64,000 bases of DNA from Occultella aeris. GTDB lineage: Bacteria; Actinomycetota; Actinomycetes; Actinomycetales; Beutenbergiaceae. The notes below the pieces were generated by a model. The model saw only the letters and a program-made list of their open reading frames with translations. It was not told the DNA's origin and did not search any database. Made by a program: the position numbers and the translations under genes. The stretch lies in assembly GCF_902703175.1 (NCBI RefSeq), contig NZ_CACRYJ010000004.1, forward strand, positions 186,001-250,000. Direction: 5' to 3'. Positions 7,021-16,245 of the stretch are shown here, one piece after another (the stretch's first letter is position 1; every line of letters begins with the position of its first letter).

Positions 7021-8361
7021 CTATTCGGCCTGCGCCTCGTTGCCGGCGTCCTGGGCCTGCTGGAGCGCCGTCGGGACGTCGAGGCGACCGGCGAACATCT
7101 CCTCGAAGTACGGGCCGTACGCGGTCATGCCGGCCTGCACCCGCGGCCCGATGGGGGCCGCCGTGGTGTCGCCCTGGGCAGCGTCGAGGAACACCTGGGT
7201 GTCCACGCCCTGCTCGGTCCAGTAGTCGGTGAACGACGACTGCGCATCGGTCGCGGCCGGGAACGAGGCACCGTTCGCGCCGAGCGGGAGCTGACCCTCG
7301 GCCGAGCCGAGCCACGCCAGGACGGTTGTGGTCGCCTCGAGATTCTCGGTCGCGGCGTTGCCGAGCGCGGCCACCCCGTGCACGACTCCGACGCGCCCCT
7401 CAGGCCCTTCGAGCATCGGGGCAAGGCCCCACTCGAACTCGGCGTCCGCCATGGCCGGCAGCGAGTACTGGCCGGACTGGAAGAGGGCCATCTTGCCCTG
7501 CACGAACAGGTCGCGGGCGAGGTCTCCGTTCTGGCTGGTGTCCGCCGCGGAGGGGGAGACGTGGTGGGTGTTGATCAGGTCGACCACGTACTGGAACGCG
7601 GCCACGCCCTCGGGCGAGTTGAACGCGAACTGGTTGTCCTCGTCCTGGAACACCCCGCCGTTGGACGCGAGGAAGTCGATGTAGATCGCCTGCAGGTCGT
7701 TCTGCGCGTTGAAGCCGAACTGTGCGACGTCGTCGGGGTTGAACGCAGGATCGGCGGCGGTAACGCCGGCGGCGTCCACGGTGAGCTGCTGGGCGGCCGG
7801 CAGGAACGTGTCGTTCGTGCCGGAGGGGTCCCACCGCAGCGTGGTCGGGTCGATGCCCGCCGCGTCCACGAGGTCCTTGTTGTAGAACAGCGCGATCGAG
7901 TCCGAGAGCTGCGGCACACCCCACAGCGAGCCATCCCGGGTGTACAGGTCCACGATCGACTGGGTCCACTCGTCGTGGTCGTCGCCGAGGGTCTCGGTGA
8001 TGTCGATCAGGTTGCCGTTGTCGGCGTAGAGCGCGAAATTCGACGTGTTCGCCCAGAAGATGTCCGCCATCGTGCCCGAGCCGATGTCCTGCGGCAGGCG
8101 CTCCCAGTAGTTCGCCCACGGAACCACCTCAACGTCCACGGTGATCTCCGGGTTCGCTTCGGTGAACGCGGCGAAGGACTCCTCGTACGCGGCCGCGGCA
8201 GCCTCGTCCCAGAGCCGGAAGGTCACGGTGGTGGACTCGCCGTCACCGGAGCCGTCGTCCCCGGAGTCGTCCGAGCTGCCGGGCGAGCAGGCCGCCAGCA
8301 CCAGCGCGGTCGCCCCGAGCGCGCCCACGGCGCCGAGCAGTCGTCTCCTGCGGATGTCCAT
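7021..8361 (-). CDS. Sugar ABC transporter substrate-binding lipoprotein (orphan)
   Basis: 446 residues of the family-1 solute-binding type. Basic MDIRRRR, a hydrophobic segment and the lipobox LVLAAC give a lipid-anchored extracellular protein. An acidic Ser/Asp/Gly linker is followed by the sugar-binding fold: VTFRLWDEAAAAAYEESFAA, FTEANPEITVDV, ADIFWANTSNF and GKMALFQSGQYSLPAM. It should deliver a mono- or oligosaccharide to a CUT1 permease pair. No permease, ATPase or glycosidase gene adjoins it, and the downstream gene converges. An unlinked permease pair lacking a binding protein lies at 53.0-54.8 kb, but a link between them is speculation. A GC-rich inverted repeat in its leader may be regulatory. 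Confidence 0.9.
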   Translation of the reverse strand: MDIRRRRLLGAVGALGATALVLAACSPGSSDDSGDDGSGDGESTTVTFRLWDEAAAAAYEESFAAFTEANPEITVDVEVVPWANYWERLPQDIGSGTMADIFWANTSNFALYADNGNLIDITETLGDDHDEWTQSIVDLYTRDGSLWGVPQLSDSIALFYNKDLVDAAGIDPTTLRWDPSGTNDTFLPAAQQLTVDAAGVTAADPAFNPDDVAQFGFNAQNDLQAIYIDFLASNGGVFQDEDNQFAFNSPEGVAAFQYVVDLINTHHVSPSAADTSQNGDLARDLFVQGKMALFQSGQYSLPAMADAEFEWGLAPMLEGPEGRVGVVHGVAALGNAATENLEATTTVLAWLGSAEGQLPLGANGASFPAATDAQSSFTDYWTEQGVDTQVFLDAAQGDTTAAPIGPRVQAGMTAYGPYFEEMFAGRLDVPTALQQAQDAGNEAQAE

Positions 8362-8374
8362 CGATCAGTCCTCT

Positions 8375-8408
8375 CGTGCCGGGCGGCATGCCCGTCCCAC
8401 CCGGCACG
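8375..8408. promoter_or_regulatory. 9-bp inverted repeat in leader of binding-protein gene
   Basis: CGTGCCGGG (8375-8383) and CCCGGCACG (8400-8408) are exact inverted repeats 16 bases apart. They sit 14 bases upstream of the minus-strand start at 8361 and within the 129-bp divergent region shared with gamma-glutamyltransferase. The element could be a leader hairpin or an operator; which one is not clear from sequence. Confidence 0.4.
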
Positions 8409-8490
8409 CTAGCGCCGTCTGGCCGCCCGGCCCCACGGCGGTCCAGGTTGCGACCGAATCGTGATACACCGTCGCTGCGATACTGGCCTG

Positions 8491-10293
8491 ATGTCCGCCA
8501 GCGCATTCACCACCCGCCCGGAGCTCCTCGGAACCTTCGGGATGGTGGCCTCGACCCACTGGCTCGCCTCGTCGGCCGGGATGGCCGTGCTGGAGGCGGG
8601 CGGCAACGCCTACGACGCGGCCGTCGCCGCGGGGTTCGTGCTGCACGTGGTCGAGCCGCACCTCAACGGCGTCGGCGGGGACATGCCCGCCATCTGCCAC
8701 GACGCGAGGTCGGGGCGCACCTTCGTCGTGTGCGGGCAGGGCACCGCGCCCGCGGCCGCCACCCCGGAGGCCTACGCCGCGCAGGGCGTCGATGCGATCC
8801 CCGGCACCGGGCTGCTCGCCGCAACCGTCCCCGGAGCGTTCGGGGCGTGGCTGCTCATGCTCGAGCGGTACGGCACCCTTGGCCTGCGGGACGTGCTCGG
8901 CTACGCCATCGGCTACGCCCGCGACGGCTACCCGCTCGTGCGCCAGGCAGCGGACACGATCTCCGCGGTGGCCCCGGTGTTCGCCGAGCACTGGCAGACC
9001 TCCGCGCAGATCTACACCCCCGGCGGGCGGGCGCCCGCGCCGCGCTCCCGGTTCGCGAACCCGATGCTGGCGGACACCCTGACGCGTCTGGTCGCCGAGG
9101 GCGAGGCGGCCGGGAACACGCGCGAGGCACAGATCGAGGGCGCCCGGCGGGCGTTCTACTCCGGGTTCGTCGCCGAGGCGATCGACGCGTTCGCCGCCAC
9201 CGAGCAATGGGACACGACCGGCACCCACCGCGGCCTGCTCACCGGCGCGGACCTCGACGCCTGGCGGGCCGGCGAGGAGGACCCGGTGATCGCCGACTTC
9301 GCCGGCGTCCAGGTCGCGAAGACGCAGGCCTGGGGGCAGGGCCCGGTCCTGCTGCAGCAGTTGCAGATCCTTGCGCAGGTCGACCTCGTCTCGATGGGAC
9401 CGGGCTCGGCGGATCTGGTGCACGCCGTGGTGGAGTCCGCGAAGCTCGCGTTCGCCGACCGGGAGGCCTTCTACGGCGACCCGGACCACGTGGACGTCCC
9501 GACCGATGAGCTCATCTCGGCCGGGTACGCCGCTGAGCGCGCCCGACTCATCGGTCCGACCGCGGACGGGACGCTGCGCCCTGGGTCACCTGCAGGGCGG
9601 TCGGCGCGCCTTCCGCAGGCGGTACTCGCCGCGATGGCCGACGGCGGTGCGTGGCCGGATGGTCTGGCGACACCGCCGGCGCCGGGTCAGGGCGAGCCGA
9701 CCGTCGCCCGCGGCGACACCTGCCACCTGGACGTGGTCGACCGGTGGGGCAACGTCGTGTCCGCGACGCCATCGGGCGGCTGGCTGCAGTCCTCCCCGGC
9801 CATCCCCGGCCTCGGGTTCGCGCTCGGCACCCGCGCCCAGATGTTCTGGCTGGAACCCGGGCTGGCGTCCTCACTGGCGCCGCGCACCCGCCCCCGGACC
9901 ACCCTGAGCCCGAGCCTGCTGCTCGCCGGCGGGCGCCCGTACCTGTCCTTCGGCACTCCAGGTGGGGATCAGCAGGACCAGTGGACGGTGCCGTTCCTGA
10001 TCAACCACCTGGTCTTCGGGATGGACCTGCAGGCCGCCATCGACGCCCCGTCCTGGCACTCCACCCACGGCCCGTCCTCGTTCGCGCCGCGGGTCGCGCA
10101 GCCGCGCGGGGTGCGCGCCGAGACCCGGCTCGGCGCCGACGTGCTCGCCGACCTGCGCCGCCGTGGGCACGACGTGAGCGACGCCGGCCCGTGGTCGCTC
10201 GGCCGGATCAGCGCGGCCGGGATCCGCGCCGACGGGATGCTGATGGCGGCCGCGAACCCGCGCGGAATGCAGGGCTACGCCGTCGGGCGTTGA
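8491..10293 (+). CDS. ggt: Gamma-glutamyltransferase family protein
   Basis: 600 residues, Ntn-hydrolase fold. The large-subunit signature VLEAGGNAYDAAVAAGFVLH and GVGGDMPAICHD are present. Autocleavage is expected before Thr410 in ARGDTCHLDVVDRWGN, giving the catalytic N-terminal Thr of the small subunit. Later motifs SATPSGGW, RPRTTLSPSLLL and FGTPGGDQQDQW are also typical. No signal peptide is seen, so this is a cytoplasmic form, which in actinobacteria may act on glutathione-like or other gamma-glutamyl compounds rather than in a periplasm. ATG 8491 was chosen over the upstream in-frame start because family homology begins with TRPELLGTFGMVASTHWLAS. Confidence 0.88.
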   Translation: MSASAFTTRPELLGTFGMVASTHWLASSAGMAVLEAGGNAYDAAVAAGFVLHVVEPHLNGVGGDMPAICHDARSGRTFVVCGQGTAPAAATPEAYAAQGVDAIPGTGLLAATVPGAFGAWLLMLERYGTLGLRDVLGYAIGYARDGYPLVRQAADTISAVAPVFAEHWQTSAQIYTPGGRAPAPRSRFANPMLADTLTRLVAEGEAAGNTREAQIEGARRAFYSGFVAEAIDAFAATEQWDTTGTHRGLLTGADLDAWRAGEEDPVIADFAGVQVAKTQAWGQGPVLLQQLQILAQVDLVSMGPGSADLVHAVVESAKLAFADREAFYGDPDHVDVPTDELISAGYAAERARLIGPTADGTLRPGSPAGRSARLPQAVLAAMADGGAWPDGLATPPAPGQGEPTVARGDTCHLDVVDRWGNVVSATPSGGWLQSSPAIPGLGFALGTRAQMFWLEPGLASSLAPRTRPRTTLSPSLLLAGGRPYLSFGTPGGDQQDQWTVPFLINHLVFGMDLQAAIDAPSWHSTHGPSSFAPRVAQPRGVRAETRLGADVLADLRRRGHDVSDAGPWSLGRISAAGIRADGMLMAAANPRGMQGYAVGR

Positions 10294-10396
10294 GGCGACC
10301 CACCGCCGTCGGGCAGGGACGAGGCGACAGGCGAGCCACGCCGTCGCCGCGTCGACTCGGCGGACGCAGCCCTGCGGAAGTTGGACCTGCCCGGGC

Positions 10397-11344
10397 TCAC
10401 GTGGAGCGGGCGAGGCGGGCCGACATGGCGCCGACCGCTGCCCTGAGCTCGTCGGGGCCCTCGACCGTGAAGTCCGCGTCGAACATGCAGAACCACGCGG
10501 CCAGCGCGTTGTACGTCCAGGAACCAGCCTCGACCCAGCAGGACTCCTCGTCGCGGGCGACCAGGGTGCCCTGCCGCTGGATCCACGAGGCCACCGTGGT
10601 GGCCGGCGCGTACAGGAGCACCCGGCCCCGCGCCGGCCACTGGGCGGCGCCCCGCACCTGGCTGCGTAGGTAATCGGCGAGATCCGCCTCGGGCAGCTCG
10701 CGCGGGGTGAACCGGGCGCCGTGCGGGGTCCGGAGCGTCATCCGGTCCGCTCGGAACGTCCGCCACGCCTCCCGGTCCAGGCACCACGCGACGAGGTACC
10801 AGCGGGTGCCCCAGCTGACCAGCCGGTGCGGTTCCACCCGCCGCAACGACGGCGTCCCGTCCTTGGCCACGTACTCGAACCTGAGCACGTGGTGGTCCCG
10901 GCACACCGCGCCCAGCTCCAGGAGCAGGTCGGCGTCGACCTGGGGCGCCTCGGTCACGGTCGGTACCGACGTGAACTGGAGCGCGTCCACGCGATGCCGC
11001 AGCCGGGACGGCATCACCTGGCGCACCGTGGTCAGCGCCCGCAGTGCCGCCTCCTCGATCCCGGCCACCCCGCTGCTCGCGGTCTGCAGGGCGACGGCGA
11101 CCGCCACCGCCTGCTCGTCGTCGAGCAGCAGCGGCGGCAGCTCGGTGCCGGCGCCGAGGCGATATCCGCCGTCGGGCCCCTTCGTGGCCTGGACCGGGTA
11201 GCCGAGCTCGCGCAGGCGGTCGACGTCGCGGCGGACCGTGCGCGGGCTGACATCGAGCCGCTCGGCGAGGTCCGCGCCGGGCCAGTCCCGGCGCGCCTGG
11301 AGCAACGAGAGCAGCTTGAGCAGTCGTCCGGACGTCTCCCACAT
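10397..11344 (-). CDS. WYL-domain transcriptional regulator (YafY type)
   Basis: 315 residues. A DeoR-like helix-turn-helix at about 5-55 (LLQARRDWPGADLAERLDVS, PRTVRRDVDRLRELGYPV) is followed by a WYL effector domain (about 140-210; DHHVLRFEYVAKDG, RRVEPHRLVSWGTRWYLVAW, FRADRM) and a C-terminal WCX-type extension. WYL proteins sense ligands such as nucleotides or single-stranded DNA and usually act on neighbouring genes. Here both neighbours are transcribed away from it, so its target is not apparent. The start at ATG 11344 has only a weak ribosome site. Confidence 0.9.
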   Translation of the reverse strand: MWETSGRLLKLLSLLQARRDWPGADLAERLDVSPRTVRRDVDRLRELGYPVQATKGPDGGYRLGAGTELPPLLLDDEQAVAVAVALQTASSGVAGIEEAALRALTTVRQVMPSRLRHRVDALQFTSVPTVTEAPQVDADLLLELGAVCRDHHVLRFEYVAKDGTPSLRRVEPHRLVSWGTRWYLVAWCLDREAWRTFRADRMTLRTPHGARFTPRELPEADLADYLRSQVRGAAQWPARGRVLLYAPATTVASWIQRQGTLVARDEESCWVEAGSWTYNALAAWFCMFDADFTVEGPDELRAAVGAMSARLARST

Positions 11345-11491
11345 GTGGCCAGTCTGGCATTGGAAGCGGCCAGTACCTGTCCGCTTCCCAAGCCGCCTCG
11401 TCCGGCCGGATCGTTGCCGAACCGTCATAGCGGCGGGTCGCCCCCGCACCCTAGACTCGGGAGCCAAACGGTCGTCGGAGGGGTGGTCAGG

Positions 11492-11935
11492 GTGGCGCGA
11501 TCCAGAGCGGTGTTGGCTGGGGTGTTCCTGTTCGGTGCGTTGCTCGGTCTGTCCGGGTGCGGCGGCACGGAGGAACCCGGCGGGGGCGATCCCACTGGCG
11601 GCTCCACGGAGCCGACGGAGGAACCCACTGACGAGACCACCGGCTCGGGCGACGCCGACGATCCCGCGGTGAGCGCCGCCGTCGACGACCTGGCGGACCG
11701 CCTCGGTGTGGACGCCGGCGACATCGAGGTCGGCACTCTGGAGTCCGTCACCTGGCGCGACGGCGCGGTCGGTTGCCCCGTGCCGGATCAGGTGTACACG
11801 CAGGCGCTCGTCGAGGGCCGGCGGCTGATCCTCACCGCGGAGGGCGAGGAGTACGCCTACCACGGCGCCGGCGAGGACGACCTGGCGTTCTGCGAGACCC
11901 CCGAGGAACCGCTCGAGACGGACGCCACCTCCTGA
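11492..11935 (+). CDS. Small lipoprotein with acidic linker
   Basis: 147 residues. A short signal peptide ends in a lipobox (FGALLGLSGC), followed by a low-complexity Gly/Thr/Glu linker and a compact domain: VDDLADRLGVDAGDIEVGTL, VTWRDGAVGCPVPDQVYTQA, AEGEEYAYHGAG and a final Cys. The two domain Cys could pair outside the cell. Similar LGCP-x-P-x-x-x-Y-T-Q domains occur in other actinobacterial and cyanobacterial exported proteins of unknown role. GTG 11492 was chosen because it gives the best signal peptide and has GGAGGGG 8 bases upstream; GTG 11483 is the alternative. Confidence 0.8.
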   Translation: MARSRAVLAGVFLFGALLGLSGCGGTEEPGGGDPTGGSTEPTEEPTDETTGSGDADDPAVSAAVDDLADRLGVDAGDIEVGTLESVTWRDGAVGCPVPDQVYTQALVEGRRLILTAEGEEYAYHGAGEDDLAFCETPEEPLETDATS

Positions 11936-12259
11936 TCCAAGGGGTCGCGCTGGTCAACTCTCCGGTGTCAGTGCACGTGCTGGGTTGCCCGGGATGCTGC
12001 CGAGTTGACCCGCGCGGCTCGGAGCAGTCCTGATCGCCCTGATCTGCAGCATGGCCGCTGTGCTCTGCTCGCCCACCGGAGCCGGACCTGGCGCGTGACA
12101 TCGACGGTGCCGGCGGTGTGATCAGCGCTGCCCGCGACATGGGCGCTTGGCTGGCGATGCAGCAACGCGGGGGCTCACCACGGACGGCGCTCGTCTGCTC
12201 TCCGCGGACCTGGTGGCCGAGTCCCGTACCGTCCAGCCGAACGGCCGCTGGGGCGTGTC
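11936..12259. other. Non-coding stretch
   Basis: No convincing gene on either strand. The short frames present lack ribosome sites and have skewed composition. Together with the adjacent response-regulator remnant it looks like decayed former coding DNA. Confidence 0.5.
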
Positions 12260-12420
12260 TCACAACCGTTTGTGCCAGATAGTGATGGCTCGCAGTACCG
12301 CCGCCACGCTCGCCGCCTCGGCCACGACCTGCAGCACGTCGGCCCGGTCGATCACCTCGGCGACGCCGCGGCGGACCACCCCGTGGTCGTCCACAGCATC
12401 ACGGTGATGTCCCGATCCAT
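12260..12420 (-). pseudogene. Remnant of a NarL-type response regulator (receiver N-terminus)
   Basis: On the minus strand ATG 12420 begins MDRDITVML. After an apparent one-base loss the next frame continues VDDHGVVRRGVAEVIDRADV and LQVVAEAASVAAVLRAI, then stops at 12260. This closely follows the start of NarL/LuxR-family receivers (V-L-V-D-D-H-x-V-V-R-x-G-L, then V-V-G-E-A). Only about 45 of some 210 residues remain, and the phosphorylated Asp and DNA-binding domain are gone. The bases just upstream can be read as ALVAHLPL plus stop, possibly the tail of a lost histidine kinase; that part is weak. Confidence 0.6.
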
Positions 12421-12494
12421 GGCCCGGGCCTAGGGGCAGGTGGGCCACGAGCGCCGCGCAGAAGACGTGGACAGGTACTTGCGCTCGTTGCGGT

Positions 12495-12504
12495 TAATCG
12501 ATTA
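12495..12504. promoter_or_regulatory. LacI-type palindromic operator candidate
   Basis: TAATCGATTA is a perfect 10-bp palindrome with the central CG typical of LacI/GalR operators, in an otherwise GC-rich region. It stands 21 bp upstream of the first permease start (12525). A LacI-family regulator is encoded in the same operon (16246-17289), so autoregulation of the cluster is likely. The binding assignment is inferred. Confidence 0.6.
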
Positions 12505-12524
12505 GGTTCCTCGGAACTCGAACG

Positions 12525-13551
12525 ATGCCGTCGACGGGACAGCAGATGATGCAGGTCACAACAGGCATATCGCAGCAGCCGGTCACCGCTCCAGACGGGC
12601 CGGAGCCTCCCACGCCCGAGAGGCCGCGTCGGCGGACGCTGCGGACGCGGTTGAGGCGTGACTGGCGGATGCTGCTGATGATGGTGCCCGGGGTGGCCGC
12701 ACTGCTGCTCTTCTTCTACATCCCGATCCTCGGCAACGTCGTCGCCTTCCAGGACTATCAGCCCTATCTCGGCATCGCCGACTCGGAGTGGGTGGGCTTC
12801 GGGAACTTCGTCGATCTCTACGACAACCCGGACTTCTGGAACGCCCTCAAGAACACGCTGACCCTGGCGCTGTTCCAGCTGGTGCTGTTCTTCCCGTTCC
12901 CGCTGGCGCTGGCTCTCCTGGTCGACTCGCTGGTCAGCACCAAGGTCCGCCGCACCTTCCAGAGCATCGTCTACCTGCCCCACTTCCTCTCCTGGGTGCT
13001 GGGTCATCGCCCTCTTCCAGCAGGCGCTCGGTGCCAACGGGCTGGTCAACAACGGCTTGCGCACACTGGGGATGGACCCGATCGGTTTCATGACCGATCC
13101 GAGCATCTTTCCTCTGATGGCGACGTTCCAGGTGATCTGGAAGGACGCCGGCTGGGCGATGATCATCTTCCTCGCCGCCCTCGCCAACGTCGACGTCGAG
13201 CTCTACGAGGCCGCGGCTGCTGACGGCGCCGGCCGGTGGCGTCGGCTGTGGCACATTACGCTCCCCTCGATCAGGGCCATCGTGATCCTGCTGCTCATCC
13301 TGCGCATCGGCGACATCCTCAGCGTCGGCTTCGAGCAGTTCCTCCTGCAGCGCGACTCCGTCGGCGCCGGCGCGGCAGAGGTGCTGGACACCTTCACCTA
13401 CTTCTCCGGCGTGATCGGCGGCAACTGGAGCGCCGGTGCCGCTGCCGGGCTCGCCAAGGGCGTGGTGGGGCTGGCGCTGATCATCGGCGCCAACAAGCTG
13501 GCTCACCGGTTCGGCGAGCCAGGGATCTTCCAGAGCCGGAAGGAGTCCTGA
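12525..13551 (+). pseudogene. LplB-type sugar permease broken by a +1 frameshift
   Basis: The first frame (from ATG 12525) encodes a basic N-terminus, membrane helices (MLLMMVPGVAALLLFFYIPI, then NTLTLALFQLVLFFPFPLAL) and LPHFLSWVL. It then runs into a wrong frame. The second frame continues exactly where homology demands (VIALFQQALGANGLVNNGLR, then LGMDPIGFMTD) to the stop at 13551, including the EAA loop EAAAADGAGRWRRLWHITLP that contacts the ATPase. One extra G in the run GGG 13001-13003 accounts for the shift. The downstream permease, binding protein and enzymes are intact, so a sequencing error or a very recent mutation are both possible. Corrected length is about 341 residues, normal for this CUT1 family. 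Confidence 0.85.
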
Positions 13552-13552
13552 C

Positions 13553-14455
13553 ATGGCTCGCGACGTCACAGCGTCCACTCGCCCGGCGTGGAAGGAGAAG
13601 CCCTCCGCCGTCCTGAGCTCGACCAAGGCCGTCGTCGTGGTGCTCACCACCGCGGCGATCCTCATCCCGATGCTGGTGGTCATCTCGACCTCGCTCGCCA
13701 GCGAGGATCAGATCCTCGCGGCCGGCGGCTACGTGCTGTTCCCGACAGATCCCACCCTTGAGGCCTACCGCGTCCTGTTCCGCGGACCGTTCATGGTCCA
13801 GGCCATCGGGGTCAGCATCTTCGTCACCGCCGTCGGCACGGCCCTCGCGCTCTTCACCACCGTCACCATGGCTTACGCACTCAGCCGACCGGTGCTGTTC
13901 GGGCGGCCGGTGCTGTTCGCGGTGCTCTTCACGTTGCTGTTCGCGCCGGGCCTCATCCCCATGTTCCTGATGGTGCGCCAGCTCAACCTGCTGGACACCG
14001 TCTGGTCGCTGGTCCTGCCCGGTGCGATCAGCGCCTTCAACTTCGTGGTGATGCGCTCGTTCTTCATGTCGATACCGCGGGAGCTGCTCGAAGCTGCGCA
14101 GATCGACGGCGCGTCGGACTTCTACGTGCTGCGGCGGATCGTGCTGCCGCTGTCGAAGGCGGTGGTCGCCGTCGTCGGGCTGTTCTACGCCGTGGGGTTC
14201 TGGAACGCCTTCTTCAACGCCCTGCTCTACATCCAGCGGCGCACCGACCTGTACCCCATCCAGGTGATCCTGCGCTCCTACGTCATCCGCGGCGACTCGC
14301 TCACCGCCGACCAGCTCGGCGTCACACAGGTGCCGCCACCGCAGTCCCTTCAGATGGCCATCGTGATGGTGGCCCTCGTTCCGATCCTGCTCGTCTACCC
14401 CTTCCTGCAGAGGCACTTCACCAAGGGCGTCATCACCGGCGCCGTGAAGGGCTGA
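13553..14455 (+). CDS. LplC/YtcP-type sugar ABC permease
   Basis: 300 residues with about six membrane helices (for example TAAILIPMLVVISTSLAS at the start and AIVMVALVPILLVYPFLQ near the end). The cytoplasmic EAA loop EAAQIDGASDFYVLRRIVLP docks on the shared ATPase. It is the second half of a heterodimeric CUT1 importer with the preceding permease, starting two bases after that gene's stop. No ATPase gene lies nearby; a genome-wide MsiK-type ATPase is the usual partner in actinobacteria. The C-terminal FTKGVITGAVKG is characteristic of the Lpl subgroup, which often imports complex plant or host glycan fragments. Confidence 0.92.
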   Translation: MARDVTASTRPAWKEKPSAVLSSTKAVVVVLTTAAILIPMLVVISTSLASEDQILAAGGYVLFPTDPTLEAYRVLFRGPFMVQAIGVSIFVTAVGTALALFTTVTMAYALSRPVLFGRPVLFAVLFTLLFAPGLIPMFLMVRQLNLLDTVWSLVLPGAISAFNFVVMRSFFMSIPRELLEAAQIDGASDFYVLRRIVLPLSKAVVAVVGLFYAVGFWNAFFNALLYIQRRTDLYPIQVILRSYVIRGDSLTADQLGVTQVPPPQSLQMAIVMVALVPILLVYPFLQRHFTKGVITGAVKG

Positions 14456-14492
14456 GTTGTCCGTCCGAGCCGTCACCGACCGAAGGAATCTC

Positions 14493-16169
14493 ATGTCTCC
14501 CATCCGCACCACTCCCCGCCCCAGCCGACCTGGCGTCAGCCGCCGCAGCTTCCTCACGATCGCCGGCGCCGCCGGCCTGGGCGCCACCACCCTCGGCGGA
14601 CTGACCGGCTGCGGCCCATCGGGCGGGTCGAGCGGGGGTGCCGCCGAGTCCGCCGACCTCACCCTTCCCACCTACCAGGAGGCCACCGGGGCCGCCCCCG
14701 ACCTCGCCGGGACCGCTGAGGGCGTTCAGCCTGGTTACCTCACGTTCCCGCAGGACTTCGCCGCGACAACGGATGCGCCGCCGCTGGCCCAGACCGCCAC
14801 AGGGCTGACCGAGACGTTCGCCACACCGCCGCCCGCGATGGGTCAGAACCCGTTCTGGCAGCGGCTCAACTCGGCTCTCGGTGGCGACCTCGACCTCATC
14901 ATCGGCACCGACCCCGGCTACCCGGAGAAGTTCGCCACCATCCTGGCCTCCGACGACCTGCCCGACATGATGTGGGTGCCGCCGAACCAGGGCATCCCCA
15001 ACGTCGGGCAGATGCTCGAGGCGAAGTTCACCGACCTCACCGACTACCTCTCCGGTGACGCGGTGCTCGAGTACCCGAATCTCGCTGCACTCAAGCCCAG
15101 CTCGTGGCAGACGGCGGTGGTCAACGGCAAGATCTGGGGTGCTCCGATCCCGTCCACCCCGTTCGGGCAGGTGATGTGCGCCAACCCCCGCGTGTGGGAG
15201 AGGGTCGGTGGGTTCACCTTCACCGACATGGAGGACCTCTTCGACAAGGCCAGCGAGATCAGCGACGGCAACACGTTCGCGTTCGAGCCTGCCGTCGTCA
15301 ACGTGCTCAACGTGATCGGCCAGTGCTTCGGCGTCCCCAACGCCTGGCGGGTCAACGACGACCGCACCCTCACCCGGGCGAATGAGACCGAGGAGTACAA
15401 GGCCGCGCTGGAGTTCGTGGCCCGCCTCTGGGCCGCCGGGTTGATCTACCAGGACCTCACCCTGGCGAACCCCCAGCCACTGGTCGCCCAGGGCACGGTC
15501 GGCGCGTTCGTCTCCGTCGGCCCGATCGGCGTCAACCAGCTGCGCGTGCACGACCCGGAGCTGCAGGCCGTGCCGCTCGTGCCCTTCGCCGCCACCAGCG
15601 AGTCCCGAGCCTCCTACAACATGGGCTACGGCACCGTCGGGTTCACGCCGTTCAAGCAGGCGGACGAGAGCAAGATCCGCGAGCTGCTCGCCCTCGTCAA
15701 CTGGCTTTCCGCGCCCTTCGGGAGCGCCGAGTACGTGCAGAAGCAGTTCGGAGCCGAGGGCGAGGACTGGACGCGTGACAGCGCAGGCGACATCCAGCCC
15801 ACCGACTCGGCGCAGACCAACGTTCCCGGTCTGGTCAGCGCGCTCAACATCATGACCAGCTGCGAGACCGTCCTCTACACCCCCGGCTACGGCGACGACA
15901 CCCGGGCCTCGCACGAGCTGGAGGGCCAGTTGCTCAAGCAGGCGATGTACTCGCCGGTCCGAGGTCTCTACTCCGACACGAACACCAGGGACGGCGCCAG
16001 CATCGCCGTCCCCGTGAGCGACACTGTCGTGGACGTCATCACGGGGCGGGCGACGATCGCCGACTTCGAGGCCGCGATCGAGCGGTACAACAGGGACGGC
16101 GGTGACAAGATCCGCGAGGAGTTCGAGGCGATCCTGCCCGACGACGTCCCAGTGACACCCACGGCCTGA
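14493..16169 (+). CDS. Sugar-binding lipoprotein (LplA-like, Tat-exported)
   Basis: 558 residues. A Tat signal (SRRSFLTIAGAAGLG) ends in the lipobox LTGC, so it folds before export and is lipid-anchored. The size (over 500) and the TYQEATGAAPDLAG/YPEKFATILASDDLPDMMWV features match the large solute-binding proteins paired with LplB/LplC permeases. Aromatic and Asn-rich segments (GQNPFWQRLN, FGVPNAWRVN) probably form the glycan cleft. The start at ATG 14493 has AAGGAA upstream and is preferred over an upstream TTG. It lies 37 bp after the second permease in the same operon. Confidence 0.92.
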   Translation: MSPIRTTPRPSRPGVSRRSFLTIAGAAGLGATTLGGLTGCGPSGGSSGGAAESADLTLPTYQEATGAAPDLAGTAEGVQPGYLTFPQDFAATTDAPPLAQTATGLTETFATPPPAMGQNPFWQRLNSALGGDLDLIIGTDPGYPEKFATILASDDLPDMMWVPPNQGIPNVGQMLEAKFTDLTDYLSGDAVLEYPNLAALKPSSWQTAVVNGKIWGAPIPSTPFGQVMCANPRVWERVGGFTFTDMEDLFDKASEISDGNTFAFEPAVVNVLNVIGQCFGVPNAWRVNDDRTLTRANETEEYKAALEFVARLWAAGLIYQDLTLANPQPLVAQGTVGAFVSVGPIGVNQLRVHDPELQAVPLVPFAATSESRASYNMGYGTVGFTPFKQADESKIRELLALVNWLSAPFGSAEYVQKQFGAEGEDWTRDSAGDIQPTDSAQTNVPGLVSALNIMTSCETVLYTPGYGDDTRASHELEGQLLKQAMYSPVRGLYSDTNTRDGASIAVPVSDTVVDVITGRATIADFEAAIERYNRDGGDKIREEFEAILPDDVPVTPTA

Positions 16170-16245
16170 CCCCACGGCGCGACGCCGGACGGGTCAGGAT
16201 GAACAGCCCCGACCAGTCCACCTAGAGCCAGCTTCGGATGGAGAC

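Noticed and set aside
12147-12407. 86-residue plus-strand frame in the 590-bp gap
   Set aside because: Ser/Thr/Ala-rich off-frame composition; the opposite strand holds a recognisable receiver-domain remnant.
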